A stretch of DNA of 64,000 nt from Paraconiothyrium sp. Pb-2020 (GCA_022419385.1 JAJUBI010000007.1:3319768-3383767); one strand, 5' to 3'. Positions 45,250-56,799 are shown, numbered from the stretch's first letter. Notes: generated by a model not told the origin, from the letters alone. Made by a program: numbers and translations.

Positions 45250-46364
45250 GCGGCACGTAGTTAACGCACGAATGCACATCTCTATCAGAGAGCTTAATCC
45301 ACAGACCTTTTAAGGGTTGTTCTTCTATTGGGCTTGATACTTATACTATGACGTTTATCGCGATCTGCGACCATATCTTGAATGGGAGTCTAGTGTTACC
45401 AGTCAATCAGTCAGATATAGAGGTAGATAATACTCGTAGTCAAATAGTTTCCGTATTATATCTTGCGTCAGGATACAGTTTGATTTCAGAAATTGCTCTT
45501 GCATTCTTCTTTGGCTGTTTATGTACTTAAAGGGTGTCTTTGGTGTCGACTAATAAGATCGTTCGATGAGCGTGATAGCTAGTTGACTATCTCTGAGTAG
45601 TTTTTGAGTAGTTCGCTATGCCCTGGATCGACATGGCGTTTGCTTTGTAGGATAAAGGCTTGCAAGCACTGTCTCTAGGAATGCGCTTGCTGTGGCTTTG
45701 CTGACCTTTTCGTAATTCGTGTACATCTACGTGTGACGACAGAGTTTACGATATGCTTATTAAAAAGTTTCCCAGATTTGCATCATGATTGAAGTTGAAC
45801 CACAACTTGTTAATCCAATCTCTTGTGATGCTCTATATACTTCTAGCCCTAGGTATAGTTATCAGATGAGTGAATTTACGTGCTCTAGTGAGAACGCATA
45901 GCACAATCGGACTATAACAATCGAGTCTAAGTCAATAACACGACTTGGACTGCTGTGGTTGTACACCACAAAACAACGAACGAAAACATCTCGTCGCAAG
46001 GATTAGGTCTATGGAACGAAGGGTCACGCACAATGTGTCTTGGCCTAGATATAGCATGTTTGTGAAAGTCACACCAGCCTAATCTGCGAGTTGGAAAGAA
46101 AGGTCACGAGCCAACGGATGCCTACCAGAATCTCTTCATTCGGTCGCATACGGACACATGACCATGCGATGCACGGGACCCCTTCACCTCCACCTCCCCT
46201 TGGCCTAATAAAGCTATCCCTGCTCCCAACGAAATCACACTGATGAGAAAAGCACTCAGCACAACTCTCCCTATCAACACATCTCGTTCAAAACCGGTCA
46301 ACCCTTAGCTCCAATTCGTCCCCACTTCACTCGACATCTCCAGCTTAATTTCATCATCATCGAT
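45250..46364. other. Intergenic, nothing recognised
   Basis: About 1.1 kb, AT-rich compared with the genes on either side, with no gene or repeat identified. The last 100 bp are CT-rich before the next ATG. Confidence 0.45.
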
Positions 46365-47069
46365 ATGGCTCCCTTGAACCGCCACCACCATCCTCTCCGG
46401 CAGATCGAGTACCGCTCTTTCGTGAAGACTATCGAAGTATACCACTTCCCACACCACCTGTTCTCGATATCTCAATTCGAGACATTCTGCACCACCACAG
46501 TTCCCGGGTTTGTTCGCCGTCTAGAATCGACAGACACACTTTGCAATCCCGATGGCTCAGAGAAGAACTTTGTACCGGTTGGTGACGAAGTTCCCATCGG
46601 TGTCACTGAGGTAGCCTATCTGTGGAATGTCTTCCGAAACCAAGGCAGCGCTCTGGGCTTTCGTCTTCTGGACGAGGACCGCATCGAGTGGATGCTTTTT
46701 GATCGGCCGATAGATAATGTTCTCTCCAACGCGACCGCGGCCAACGGAGTGCCCCTGTTCGACAACGTGGCAGTGTTGGAGCGGGGTGACCCAAGCCGAA
46801 GCTGGAAGGGCACGGTCAACGGTAACCGAGAGCATAGGGATTGGTATAAGGGCCTGGCAGCTGCCGAGGGGCCCATCATCCCGCTCACCTCGGTGGAGGC
46901 AAGTCGCGCAACTCACGATCAGATCAAGACGCAACTCGCGCAGGCGGCCCAGGGAGGCCAGAACGCTCAACATGTTCAGAATGCTCAGCAAGTTCAGATC
47001 TCCCAAGTTGACCAGATTGCTCAGCATGTTCAGAACATAGAAACTGATTCGGATGAGGATAGCGAGTGA
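46365..47069 (+). CDS. Unknown fungal protein with Gln/Val-rich repeat tail
   Basis: Intronless 234-residue frame from ATG 46365. No family recognised. The first 180 residues read as a folded domain (EYRSFVKTIEVYHFPHHLF, LWNVFRNQGSALGFRLLDED). The C-terminal 45 residues contain an irregular repeat around QNAQHVQNAQQVQ with hydrophobic residues every 3-4 positions, suggesting an amphipathic helix, and the protein ends in an acidic DSDEDSE. The start is preceded by a CT-rich leader typical of expressed fungal genes. Confidence 0.68.
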   Translation: MAPLNRHHHPLRQIEYRSFVKTIEVYHFPHHLFSISQFETFCTTTVPGFVRRLESTDTLCNPDGSEKNFVPVGDEVPIGVTEVAYLWNVFRNQGSALGFRLLDEDRIEWMLFDRPIDNVLSNATAANGVPLFDNVAVLERGDPSRSWKGTVNGNREHRDWYKGLAAAEGPIIPLTSVEASRATHDQIKTQLAQAAQGGQNAQHVQNAQQVQISQVDQIAQHVQNIETDSDEDSE

Positions 47070-47671
47070 CGGGATCGGCCAGTCAACAAGGTATGTTCGA
47101 CTCGGTGACTAGAGATGCATTCTTGAGAAATGGACATGAGAGAAACACCTCTGCACTTTGGAACGATCATTTTCGGGCCCATGGATACAAAGTGTGGAAG
47201 GCTTTCACTGAAACACAGCGTTCTTATAGAAGTCCTGCAGCCCAATGCCACACTCAACTTGTTCTCAGCGGTGCCAACCTTTTAGTGAACAGGGTAATTC
47301 AATCTCACTTAACCTTGGGGTGTTTTCGGGGTTTAATGGAGTACTACAATCTAATCAGCTAGTAGCAGTCACCTGGCAATTATACGATAGCTCATATTAA
47401 TCAGTGAGAACAAATGTCACGACGCTTTTAAAATTATTCGATACATCGCATAAACTTTTACAACATGAACGCTCACTGCGCGGCACTTCCTCCCACACCG
47501 CGTACCGTTGTCATACATTCCTGGATAGAGAAAAACTATTGAAGAAGTTTTATGCGATTGTTGTTGATGCTCAGCTCCCTGCTTCGTACTCTTTAGCTAG
47601 GTTCTACGATTCAAGCCTGATGTAGCTTTAACACCTCCATTCCAAATTGAGATAGGCCCTGTTCTCATCGA
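47070..47671. other. Intergenic between convergent genes
   Basis: About 600 bp holding the 3' ends of two convergent genes. Nothing else seen. Confidence 0.45.
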
Positions 47672-48409
47672 TCATGAGGGATTCATGACAAGAAATGCCC
47701 TACACATCGGACAGCGATCCGTCGCACCTTCGCCTTTGTGCATCCAAGCTTCTAGGCACTCCGCACAGAACAAGTGGCCGCAGGCCTTCACCCTCACACC
47801 ATCCACCATCCCCTCCGTACAGATGTTGCATTGAGTTTCCGTGTTGGCACAAGGCTCAGAAATATCAGACACGGGAACGAATTGAGCAATCTTGATAGCT
47901 TCCAATTGATTCGCCCGTTCTTCCCGTTCTTCCCGCCACGCCGTGATTGCACGTGCAAGTGGGAGTTGCTGGTCTAGCTCCAAAAGCAAATCAGTTAAGC
48001 GTGGATCATCAGAGCTTACCACACCCAAGAGACGCATACCGAAGACCATAATGAGAGTAGCCACATGGACACATAGCTCGTCTCCAAATCGTCGACTGTG
48101 TCGGTGGTGATATCGGGTTAGCTTCCACAACCTGCGAATGGTGCGTCGTAGGTCAATGTTGTGCATATAGCCCCTATCATCCTCATTCGCGTTGGATTCA
48201 GCAACTATATGGAACCAATCTGACGACAGAGCCGCGTGTACCCTGCGCCAGCCAGGGTTGTTAGGGTAAGAGTCGAAGGTCATCGCGACACGGCCGGCCA
48301 GCCTCACGAAACAGGCTAAAACTTTTCCCGCTTCTGGAGGGTTCAAACGAATGTGTGGCTTTTCGAAGATCATTTGCAGCGCGCTCAGACGGACGATGTC
48401 GTCGAACAT
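47672..48409 (-). CDS. C3HC4 RING-finger protein
   Basis: Intronless 245-residue frame. The C-terminal RING is complete: CNICTEGM, VKACGHLFCAECLEAW, and CPMCR at about residues 193-239, with normal spacing. The N-terminal 180 residues are helical with no named domain. Likely a small E3 ubiquitin ligase; substrate unknown. It is unrelated in sequence to the larger RING protein at 33-35 kb outside the RING. Confidence 0.85.
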   Translation of the reverse strand: MFDDIVRLSALQMIFEKPHIRLNPPEAGKVLACFVRLAGRVAMTFDSYPNNPGWRRVHAALSSDWFHIVAESNANEDDRGYMHNIDLRRTIRRLWKLTRYHHRHSRRFGDELCVHVATLIMVFGMRLLGVVSSDDPRLTDLLLELDQQLPLARAITAWREEREERANQLEAIKIAQFVPVSDISEPCANTETQCNICTEGMVDGVRVKACGHLFCAECLEAWMHKGEGATDRCPMCRAFLVMNPS

Positions 48410-49185
48410 GTTTATTGTGCTTTTCTGGAGTTTTGTCTGTTGTTGGTGGTTTCTTTGGATGACCTAAGTTCGGATCATACTTTATCAGGGGTTTATGTAG
48501 CTCTAGAAAACCTTCAACATTGTATCTCATTACAATAATAAACTCGAATCTAGAGATGTTGTTCCTTCATGATGCCTACGCAATGAACACAAAGCTACTA
48601 GACGCATTGTTGATGTGAGAACCAGTATTGTGAATTAGGTAGCTTGTAACGCACAACTACGCAGTAAAAAAAGCGACCGTATTCGCAAAGCGAACTGACT
48701 TGTGGTCGCGGATGGCGCACGTTGTACTTGATTACTTCGAGCGTTGATACTATGATGTCCTGTCACAGTATGGACTAGTATGCCATCTTCAGACCCAGGT
48801 TTAAGGGGTTAAGCTACGTGATGCATCAGAACCGAAGCGACTATCTGCCCAAGTTGAGGTTTTGTTCGGCGCCTTCTCGCGCATTAGGATGCTTGTCCGT
48901 TTCCTGATCGCAAGTACCAAACATGTGCAGCAGTAGTCGGATGATCTGACAAGCAGGATTCTTTCGCTTGCCCACATCCACAAGCTGACGTTCCTACCAC
49001 TTTGAGGTCAGATATGATTTGTGGAAATGTGCCCTACATCGTGTGATAAAAGACGCGCAAACTTGGAGGCCGTATTTATTATACCGAACACTACCTTTAC
49101 GCGTTGTTAACCATTTTTTCAGTTGAAGCAGAGTACCTACACTCCTCTTCTTTCTCGAGGGTCTTGTTGTATCACGCTTTCAATC
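48410..49185. other. Divergent intergenic region, nothing recognised
   Basis: About 780 bp containing the promoters of the RING gene and the first paralogue of the unknown pair. A T-rich tract followed by CAG (TTTTTTCAG) at 49115-49122 could be an acceptor of a 5' UTR intron. Confidence 0.4.
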
Positions 49186-50943
49186 ATGTCCCCAGCTGAC
49201 CAAGAGCCCGATGAAAACGCTCAAGCGCGCAGTCGAGAAATGCTTCAAGACATTCAAGAGTATCTACGTAACGAAAGCTTGGATTACGTACTTGCAAATC
49301 TACCACCTTGCGAAGATCATGAGATAGAACAAGATGAAAGCGGAGAGCCAGTTCTCCACCTCGGTCGTGAGAAGGGAAGTACTAAGACACCCATTCGTTT
49401 ATGGAGTGGGCGATCAAATTACTATGAACTCGCGGGCCACCTTTTCTCTGGTAAAAGCAATGAGTTTGTGGAGAAATATGCAACCGGCGATAAGTCACCA
49501 TTTGACTGGCATGTAGATCTTTATCAAGGATTATTCCGAGAAGTCATGTCCAGACCGAGTCGTGCACTTCTCGACTACTATTTTCTTCAGTGGGCAGCGC
49601 ATTCTCGCGAAGCTTCGAATTATAGTCTACCAGAATCTTGCGTGTTTCGCGACATCAAAAAACGCAAGGACCTATGTCATGCAATAGACATCCTGAGCGG
49701 GACGGAGCAATTCTTCATATATGGACGCAAGGTGCAGGAAATTCGAGCAACCAATCAAACCTCTGGTCTATCTGGTCAATCTAGTCCTTCTATCTCTCCA
49801 AGCTCTTCAAAGATCGCGGAGTTCCGGCCTTCCATGGAAGCTGTGACAAACACAGGCACGCAACAGGTCGGACTCAACAACGTGACAGGTACCACAGAAA
49901 AAGACGAAACCCCCATCATCTCAAGCGAAATTCGAAAGCTCAAAGCCCACAATAAGGTTCCGAATCTAGACAACTTACCTTTTTTGACGCAACTGGATCT
50001 AGAAATGTATCGGTCACGAGACGATAACGAACCCGCTTTACGACTTTGCATTGGAAGGTCAGACCTGGGCAAGATCTGGACATCCATAGAAAAGAACTCA
50101 ACTTCACCGCGTTGCGAACAAGAGACGGATCATCAACCAGGTCTCATGAGAAAGATCATGCTGGTAGAGGAGGATGCGCATGGTATTGTGACTAGAAAAG
50201 ATGCTGGCGACAATTCGAGGACGAAGGACGTTAGGCTACATGAGCCTTTCCACTCTAGTAGAGGGCAAGGTTCATACGTCGATCGGATTCTGGTATTAGC
50301 AAAATATTACTTGCTTTTGGTTCATCAACGAGGAGGTTTGGATTTGCAGCAGGGAGACTTTTACTTGAGCCAGAAATCTTGTCAATACCTCAAATCTGTT
50401 GCCAGCGAGTATGGGAGGACAGCGTTCTCTTCCTCATCGCAAGTAGTAGAGAGTAGAGAGCAAAAGGCTGAGGAGGTACCCGAAAGTCTTCAGACTACGG
50501 CTATTCTGCAATCTGTTTCCAACCAGCCCTCTCTAGGATTGATCTCGACGCCAGAACAGGTGAGTTTGGATTCATCGACTCTGCACGAGAGAGGCCAAAG
50601 TGGTGACGTCGATATTGGCCGCTATTCGTCAAATACGGGTTCAAGTCCTCCAGACTCCGCTCCAGGACCGAACTCACATACGGTACTTCTGCCTCCCACC
50701 TCACCTCCGATGCACGAAAGAGGGTCTTTCCGCGTTTTGGATGATGAGCATGGTACCATTATAGAGGAACTTCGCAATAAACAAGAGGTACTTTTCGAAA
50801 GGAGGCAAGAACTTCAACACGAGATCCAGGAACACTCCGAAGCAATAGATCGTGCATCAGGCGCCCTGGAGCAAACAAACGATGCCATTTACGATACTGA
50901 GCAGAAGATCCGAGAGCTTGAGAAGTTGGAAACTGATTCCTGA
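49186..50943 (+). CDS. Unknown family, tandem paralogue 1
   Basis: 585 residues from ATG 49186, no intron in the coding part. No known domain. It shares an ordered set of motifs with the gene at 52065: DYVLANLPP near the start, FDWHVDLYQGLFREVMSRPSRALL then YYFLQWAAHS around residues 105-145, LPFLTQLDLEM and LRLCIGRSD around 265-295. The C-terminal 60 residues form a strongly predicted coiled coil (FERRQELQHEIQEHSEAID and following heptads), after a Ser/Pro-rich linker. It is likely soluble; cellular role unknown. Confidence 0.78.
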   Translation: MSPADQEPDENAQARSREMLQDIQEYLRNESLDYVLANLPPCEDHEIEQDESGEPVLHLGREKGSTKTPIRLWSGRSNYYELAGHLFSGKSNEFVEKYATGDKSPFDWHVDLYQGLFREVMSRPSRALLDYYFLQWAAHSREASNYSLPESCVFRDIKKRKDLCHAIDILSGTEQFFIYGRKVQEIRATNQTSGLSGQSSPSISPSSSKIAEFRPSMEAVTNTGTQQVGLNNVTGTTEKDETPIISSEIRKLKAHNKVPNLDNLPFLTQLDLEMYRSRDDNEPALRLCIGRSDLGKIWTSIEKNSTSPRCEQETDHQPGLMRKIMLVEEDAHGIVTRKDAGDNSRTKDVRLHEPFHSSRGQGSYVDRILVLAKYYLLLVHQRGGLDLQQGDFYLSQKSCQYLKSVASEYGRTAFSSSSQVVESREQKAEEVPESLQTTAILQSVSNQPSLGLISTPEQVSLDSSTLHERGQSGDVDIGRYSSNTGSSPPDSAPGPNSHTVLLPPTSPPMHERGSFRVLDDEHGTIIEELRNKQEVLFERRQELQHEIQEHSEAIDRASGALEQTNDAIYDTEQKIRELEKLETDS

Positions 50944-52064
50944 GAGGAAATTACGGTCTACAGAGAAATTCAGGGAGGCGCAGCATCTATGTTCCATTCA
51001 TTAATCTTATTTACTGTATGTGACATGGGTCATTCTTCTTGGTTTGGCGATCGGTACGTTCTTTACACATTATGATGGGGACGCGTTCAATAATTCAGCC
51101 CATTTTTGGAGGTATGCCTAGCTTTAGTCACTCACTCATTGAATGCACATTCCTTTGAGATGCTCACCAGAGTTGAAAGTTGAGCACATTGCTTGTTGGT
51201 CTGTTATAAGAGATCAAAAGGTTCAGCAGCACCATGATGCAATCAACTTAGGAGAAGCTAATAGGATTTTGCGACCATCGAACTTCGAAACATTGACGGG
51301 AAGATCCACTAAATCGTAGGTACGGAAGTTAGCGATAATAGCTACGACCTCGAGCTTAGCAAAGAACCAAGAGAATGCAGAATATGAATCACATGAATAA
51401 TGAGTTATCATGTGGTAGGACTACGCTCTTGCAGTGCGGGCCGGGGGAAGGATCTGCGTTTTGTTTTATGCAAACGTCAAGTAAACCGAGATCGTTCATT
51501 CCGGTTTTCCCACTCTCTCTTTTTATCTTTGCTTGTTTCATTTTTTTCGTGATTTGTTGTCTTAGTATGGATGTAGTACCTTGGATTTATAGGGTCACTT
51601 TGACTGACTCATGCGTTCTTTCGAAAGATCTAGTACAACATCTGTGCAAATAATATCTACGTGGTATCGCTACTTCATATTATACTGTCGGCACAAACAA
51701 GCAGCCAATTTAGCCTACGAGATTCGGAACTTGCAGTCATGCCCCATCAAAACTATCCTTGCAAAGACGCCTTGCATCGCCTGCCGTCTCATGGAGACGC
51801 CGTCGCAATATAGTGTAGTTTGTGTACTAAGGCGTTCAGCGTGACTGAGCGAACATTACGGTCGGTCGTGCTTTGTTGTCCTGGCATACTTGATTCGACT
51901 GTCACACGCGTAGAACAAGCGACCTTTGGGTTGATTTGTGTGAGCGCGCGTGAACGTTGCAAAACAAATATATCATTTATATCAAGCCGCTTAAGTTCCC
52001 CTCCCATAAACTACCAAGGCTCGTTGGAACTTCGCTTTTTCATTCAAAAACAACACTATCGATC
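50944..52064. other. Intergenic between the paralogues
   Basis: About 1.1 kb without a recognised gene. Short frames near 51400-51650 include a hydrophobic stretch but lack a plausible start or homology. Confidence 0.45.
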
Positions 52065-53825
52065 ATGTCAGCTTTCCAGCAGACTTCTGATGTTCAACAG
52101 CGCAGCCAAACCACACTCACACAAATTTGGGCCTACGCTATCGCCAGAGAGCTCGACCACGTTCTGAGGGGCTTGCCTCCTTTCACTGACTACGAATTCA
52201 CCGTTGTAAATGGTGCTCCCGCGCTGAATATTGGCTGCGTATACCCTACCAATGTGGGGGACTGCACATTGCACTCTCACAAAATCCCTCATACGGATCC
52301 AAATTATTCAAGGAGTTTTACGCCTCCCCGTCACAACTGGGTCAAGGACATGGATGATGAGAATAAAGCGAAGAAGGGGGTATTCGCCTGGCACTCGGAG
52401 CTTTATCAAGGGCTGTTCCAGAAACCAATGCACCCACAAAGTGCTGCGCTTCTGCAATATTACTTATTACAGTGGGTGGCCAACAACTCAGGAGATGTTG
52501 ATGTCTTTGAAAAAATTGACGTGGATGCTCTATGCGAAGCATTACAGATGGTAGAAGAGACCGATGAGTTCGAGGCTAGAGCTCAGAAGAATGGAGGGCA
52601 ACAGCTCCCGGGTCAACAACTCATGGAACAAAAGACCACGGGACAGCAACGTACGGAAATCTCACCAATAAATGGCTCTATGGAAGTCGACCAAGATGGA
52701 AGTCATGACGCAAACACAATATCTAATCGGGCTCTTCTGGACGAGATCAAAACATCGGTCCCTATTGTCGCATCGCTGCCTACATTACAAGAGTTGAATG
52801 TCGTATTCGAACCACACGATAGAGACGAAAACGCCTACCTACCGCTCCGCCTGTACATTGGGAAATCGAGGAAGAATGACAAATGCAAAGTATGGATGTA
52901 CATGACTCACCCCCAAGGAAAGAAGCAAGGATTGTCCCAACCATGCGAAATGGAGATCATAGATGACAACGGGGATGTCGTTGTCACCGAGACTTTAGCT
53001 ACGGGATGGGCCTCGGACCTGGATGCAGTCGACTTAGCCGAACCTTTCAACGCTACCAAGAAGGCAAAAGGCCACAACTACCTTCCTCTGACCTACGTGA
53101 CACAATACTGCTTCTTGTTGAAGTACGAAGAGGAAGAGATATCAATCGATAGAGACCTTATCGTAATCAACGTGACGTTCAAGCGCTATCTTGAAAACGG
53201 GGTCAAATTCTACCAACAGGGCTCCACGTCTAGGTCCAAGTCCACCACGAGAAAAGCAAACCCAAAGGGGAAAGCCAAAAGTCTGCCAGACGAACAGAAA
53301 GCGACCATGACAACTCGAAAGAAAAGTATCAACTACGCAGAGGAATCAGACGAGGAGGAAAACTATTCGTACACGCCATCAGCTACCGCGATCAGGCTTC
53401 GCGACAGAAGTAAAGCAGAGTCATCAAAGGGAAAGGAAGCTACCGGAACAACGTCCCGTTCACCCAACCTCCCTCCAGCGAACAATGAAGGACCATCAGA
53501 TGCAGAGTCCGCTGACATCGAGACGCCGGGGTCCATAACTCAGCTAAACACCGCCGACGAATTAGGCCTGCGAGAAACCCAGCTGCAGAATAAAATTGCC
53601 TATAGCATAATCGAGGCGCACCAGCACTACCGTCATTGGCGCGATGTGATTGAAAATATCCCTGAGGAGTTACTGGCAGAGTTATACGAGGCCAGCCCAC
53701 GCCTCGCGCTCGCAGAGAAGAACCTGAGCGACGCGATGGACAAACAGATAGATACCTGGGAGAAAACTCAGGAGGTGGTGGCTCGGATGAATGATCTTGG
53801 GTTTCGATCTCAATGGGAGGGCTGA
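52065..53825 (+). CDS. Unknown family, tandem paralogue 2
   Basis: 586 residues from ATG 52065, intronless, nearly the same length as the upstream paralogue. Shared motifs: DHVLRGLPPFTDYEF, FAWHSELYQGLFQKPMHPQSAALL then YYLLQWVANNS, LPTLQELNVVF and LRLYIGKSR, plus a region ending in YVTQYCFLLKYEEEEI. A Lys/Ser-rich linker (SKSTTRKANPKGKAK) could act in nuclear localisation. The C-terminus is again helical with coiled-coil character but differs in sequence. Identity to paralogue 1 looks low outside the motifs, so the duplication is old. No function can be named. Confidence 0.8.
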   Translation: MSAFQQTSDVQQRSQTTLTQIWAYAIARELDHVLRGLPPFTDYEFTVVNGAPALNIGCVYPTNVGDCTLHSHKIPHTDPNYSRSFTPPRHNWVKDMDDENKAKKGVFAWHSELYQGLFQKPMHPQSAALLQYYLLQWVANNSGDVDVFEKIDVDALCEALQMVEETDEFEARAQKNGGQQLPGQQLMEQKTTGQQRTEISPINGSMEVDQDGSHDANTISNRALLDEIKTSVPIVASLPTLQELNVVFEPHDRDENAYLPLRLYIGKSRKNDKCKVWMYMTHPQGKKQGLSQPCEMEIIDDNGDVVVTETLATGWASDLDAVDLAEPFNATKKAKGHNYLPLTYVTQYCFLLKYEEEEISIDRDLIVINVTFKRYLENGVKFYQQGSTSRSKSTTRKANPKGKAKSLPDEQKATMTTRKKSINYAEESDEEENYSYTPSATAIRLRDRSKAESSKGKEATGTTSRSPNLPPANNEGPSDAESADIETPGSITQLNTADELGLRETQLQNKIAYSIIEAHQHYRHWRDVIENIPEELLAELYEASPRLALAEKNLSDAMDKQIDTWEKTQEVVARMNDLGFRSQWEG

Positions 53826-54217
53826 AGAAGTCGCCTGCTTACCTTTCGTATACTCGGAATTCCTTCTTCGACACCAGATTTAGCATGCTTCTTTTTCCCA
53901 CGCTTTCGTACACCATGCACTCATTTCGTTTAGACATTCCTTCATCTATCTCCTCATTTAGCTAGTCACTCGCTTGTAGAAATGCACCACTGTCACTCCT
54001 TACTTCATCTGCTCACTTATGGTGAACACTATGTATCCTACAAAAGGGTATCCCTATTCCGTACACCACCCACTAACCAATCATACACTCCTAACACCAA
54101 TTCCCCACTTCACTTACACAACCGCTCTATCACCTCATGCATCCCCAGAAACTCAACCCACAAGAGCACCTCCTCCATATCCCACCCACGCCAAACGCCC
54201 TTATGAGCCCAACCATC
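53826..54217. other. Intergenic between convergent genes
   Basis: About 390 bp, strikingly pyrimidine-rich on the + strand (repeated CACC, CTCC, ACTC). No gene seen. Confidence 0.5.
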
Positions 54218-55813
54218 CTACTGATTGAACTTCCATTCCGCCCTCTCGCATCTACCCCACTCCTCCGTGATCCTATTGACGCGGTCTAATATCCAGCCAC
54301 TCGTCCATTTTGCATTGGCATCGGGCTTCTGCACCTTCGCACCAAGGCGTAAAGCTTTGCCGAGGTGGCACTCCCCATCGCCGGCGCTGGTGTACTTCCA
54401 CTGGAGGCAGTCGTCTGTTTTCTGGCATGTGGCTTTGCAGTTTTCGGCGCTATCAGCGGCGAATTCATAGAGGGTGTCGAGGGCGTCGTCGCGTTTGGGG
54501 AGTTTTGCGAATGGTGGAATATCAGGCCGGTGTGTGTTTTTGCTTTCGGTCTTGGGTGGTTCCTTCCGTGCGGGTTGTTCCCCAGCTTTGCCTTCCGCCT
54601 TCTGCTTCTCCAGCTTCTCGCGTCGCCCCGTCTCCGCAGTGAGCTGCGTGTCCGACGACACATTGTCCCAGTCTTCTTTCTGTTCCGCTAGATGCGGCTT
54701 GACGAACTGCTCGAAAGCGTTGTAGTGGGTGTACGGCGTAGCCCAGCCGTGCTTCTTCGTCCAGGCTTCTTGGGTATCCCAGAGTGAGTCGGCTTGAGTA
54801 GTAGTCAAGCCATACCAGGACACGACAGGCGTGCACCAGAACTTTTGGCCCCAGATTAGACTGTTAGGGGTCTCGGGGTCTAGAAGACCGAAGGATGAGT
54901 AAAACTCGACGTGCCCTTGCTTCATGGCTGTTGCGAGGATGAGGTCGCCGCAGCACTCCTTCGCAACTATAGATTCCCACTCTGTCGCATACAACTCCTC
55001 GTATCTCGGCCAGTACTGCTGCAGAGTACCGTATGAGAGCATGATTCCGGGGCTGCTTTTTGCGTATCTTTTGTCGTCTATAGTATCGGGTACGCCGCTG
55101 TAGTAGGGGATGCGGTAGTCCAGGCGGTCCAGCCACTGCAGCAAATTCGTCCAACTCAAGCTCGTATCGGGCTCGATAAACATGTAGAATCTATGATTCG
55201 GCGCCATTGTTGCCACTTTGTACACCATGGGAAGCCATTTCCACTTGTCTAATGCCTTTGCCTTCTCTGCGCTCGGCTTGTATTTCTTGTCCGCCTTCAT
55301 CTTGTCGTATTCTAAAAACTCTTCGTGTTTTGACCTTGTAATATTTGGAATGATATCGAGCGCATCGTGTATAGGGTGACCGTCGATTTCGCCTTCGTGA
55401 TCGCTGAAGATGAGGAACTGGTGTGCGCAGGCCAGTAGCTTCACGAGGTGGGCAGGAGGCTTCTCCACCTCTACTCTGCTAGTCCGGACAACGATCATGA
55501 CGTCCGACGCGCCGCGCACATCTTTACAATTCTTATCAGAGCCTATGTCTGCCGACTTGGTCGGACCAGGCTTTATCTCAGTCGCAAGCGTCGTAGGCGT
55601 GCCCTTCTCCTTCGCGCCCTCTCCACCCACATTTGCAACCAACGGTTCCGGGAGAAGCTGCCCGGCAACTGGCTTCTCTTCTCCCTTATCATGGCTGATA
55701 ATCGGCAGCGTAGGCGCAGCGTATCGGTGCGGGAGACCCCATGTCCAGAAGAAACTGAAGAGCAGGAACGAGGTCAACACGACGAGGGCGCGCGTCGGCG
55801 TGAGGAGCGGCAT
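54218..55813 (-). CDS. Type II membrane glycosyltransferase-like protein (GT31-like) with PAN/Apple-like tail
   Basis: Intronless 531-residue frame. Residues 8-26 are a signal anchor (ALVVLTSFLLFSFFWTWGL), placing the rest in the Golgi lumen. The central region has features of fungal fringe-like proteins: VMIVVRTSRVEVE, HLVKLLACAHQFLIFSDHEGEI, WKWLPMVYKVATMAPNHRFYMFIEPDTSLSW (the xDx-like motif here is EPDTS) and ECCGDLILATAMK. Near the C-terminus, a Cys-rich PAN/Apple-like module (ENCKATCQKTDDCLQWKY...GECHLG) follows a charged linker. Fungal members of this type are annotated as GT31-like; donor and acceptor are unknown. Confidence 0.85.
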   Translation of the reverse strand: MPLLTPTRALVVLTSFLLFSFFWTWGLPHRYAAPTLPIISHDKGEEKPVAGQLLPEPLVANVGGEGAKEKGTPTTLATEIKPGPTKSADIGSDKNCKDVRGASDVMIVVRTSRVEVEKPPAHLVKLLACAHQFLIFSDHEGEIDGHPIHDALDIIPNITRSKHEEFLEYDKMKADKKYKPSAEKAKALDKWKWLPMVYKVATMAPNHRFYMFIEPDTSLSWTNLLQWLDRLDYRIPYYSGVPDTIDDKRYAKSSPGIMLSYGTLQQYWPRYEELYATEWESIVAKECCGDLILATAMKQGHVEFYSSFGLLDPETPNSLIWGQKFWCTPVVSWYGLTTTQADSLWDTQEAWTKKHGWATPYTHYNAFEQFVKPHLAEQKEDWDNVSSDTQLTAETGRREKLEKQKAEGKAGEQPARKEPPKTESKNTHRPDIPPFAKLPKRDDALDTLYEFAADSAENCKATCQKTDDCLQWKYTSAGDGECHLGKALRLGAKVQKPDANAKWTSGWILDRVNRITEEWGRCERAEWKFNQ

Positions 55814-56799
55814 TGGGTTCGAAGTAGGTCGCGCGTGCGACTACATTGGTGCGCGATCAATGGGTGGGATGCGGCGACATGGTGAATGCGGCGCGGAGAC
55901 TCGCTATCGCGCGGGAGGGAGGTGTTGACGTGCGTCGCTTCCCGTCTTGGCTAACTAACAGGGTGCGGGGCACCTTCCGTGAACGTCAGGGTGATGGACC
56001 CTCCTCTCCGAGGGACGGCATTTGATGCGGCGAAAGGAGCGATGTTGATGGTTCAGCGGAGAAGTGTGCTATGAGATGAACTTATCCGCAATTATCGACC
56101 ATCACACCATCACATGCACAGAAGCCGGTACTCGGGGTCGTCTAGTTGAATGATCTGCATGAGCGCAACGTGGCATGCATACGAGTAGATCCATGGATCC
56201 GCCTTGAAATGACTGCGCAGGTTATTAAGGCTCAATCCATGCAATGTACTGACCCAACCTGTGGAGGAAGGCCACCAGAGTTTTGCCTACGTACCTGCAG
56301 AGGAGTATGTAAAGGCAGGCCTATGTCGCCGTTCCTACACATCCTCTGTGCTCCTATACTATGCCTAAAACAATGGCTGAACCTCAGAGTATGCATGCTC
56401 TAGCACCACCACGCTCTCCCTCAGTTCCTAGTGACGAGAGAAGAGCATCGTATCATTATGCCAAGTATGGGTAACATAAAGACGAAGAGTTTAACAAGAG
56501 TTCGCTGTTCCGTTTGAGGAAGGGGAAGGAGGCGGATATTGGGCGGAAAGTGTGCTGAGGCGAGTGGAATGAATTTGGACGTATATTGCCAATTCGTAAG
56601 AATGGGTACAGAGGAGGGTATTAGGAGGTCTCGAGAGTATGTGAACCATGAAATGGAGATGGCAGTAAAGCGCTACCTGAATATATTCTAGCGCTGAGTA
56701 TCCGAATCCGCCATATTGATGGAACACGTTGACATCCCCTTCCGGTGAATGCTCAGCTCACACTTGAACTCTGTCTCCTCTGCGAACCGTCACATGAGC
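55814..56799. other. Intergenic, nothing recognised
   Basis: About 990 bp between two minus-strand genes; promoter of the glycosyltransferase-like gene and 3' region of the next gene. No coding pattern. Confidence 0.45.

Noticed and set aside
50636..50650. GGGTTCAAGTCC, resembling a tRNA T-loop
   Set aside because: It lies inside a coding region, and no acceptor stem, D-arm or anticodon arm can be paired around it.
54310..54725. Overlapping plus-strand frames of 80-110 codons opposite the glycosyltransferase-like gene
   Set aside because: Shadows of a GC-rich gene on the other strand; the minus frame has the signal anchor and Cys pattern.
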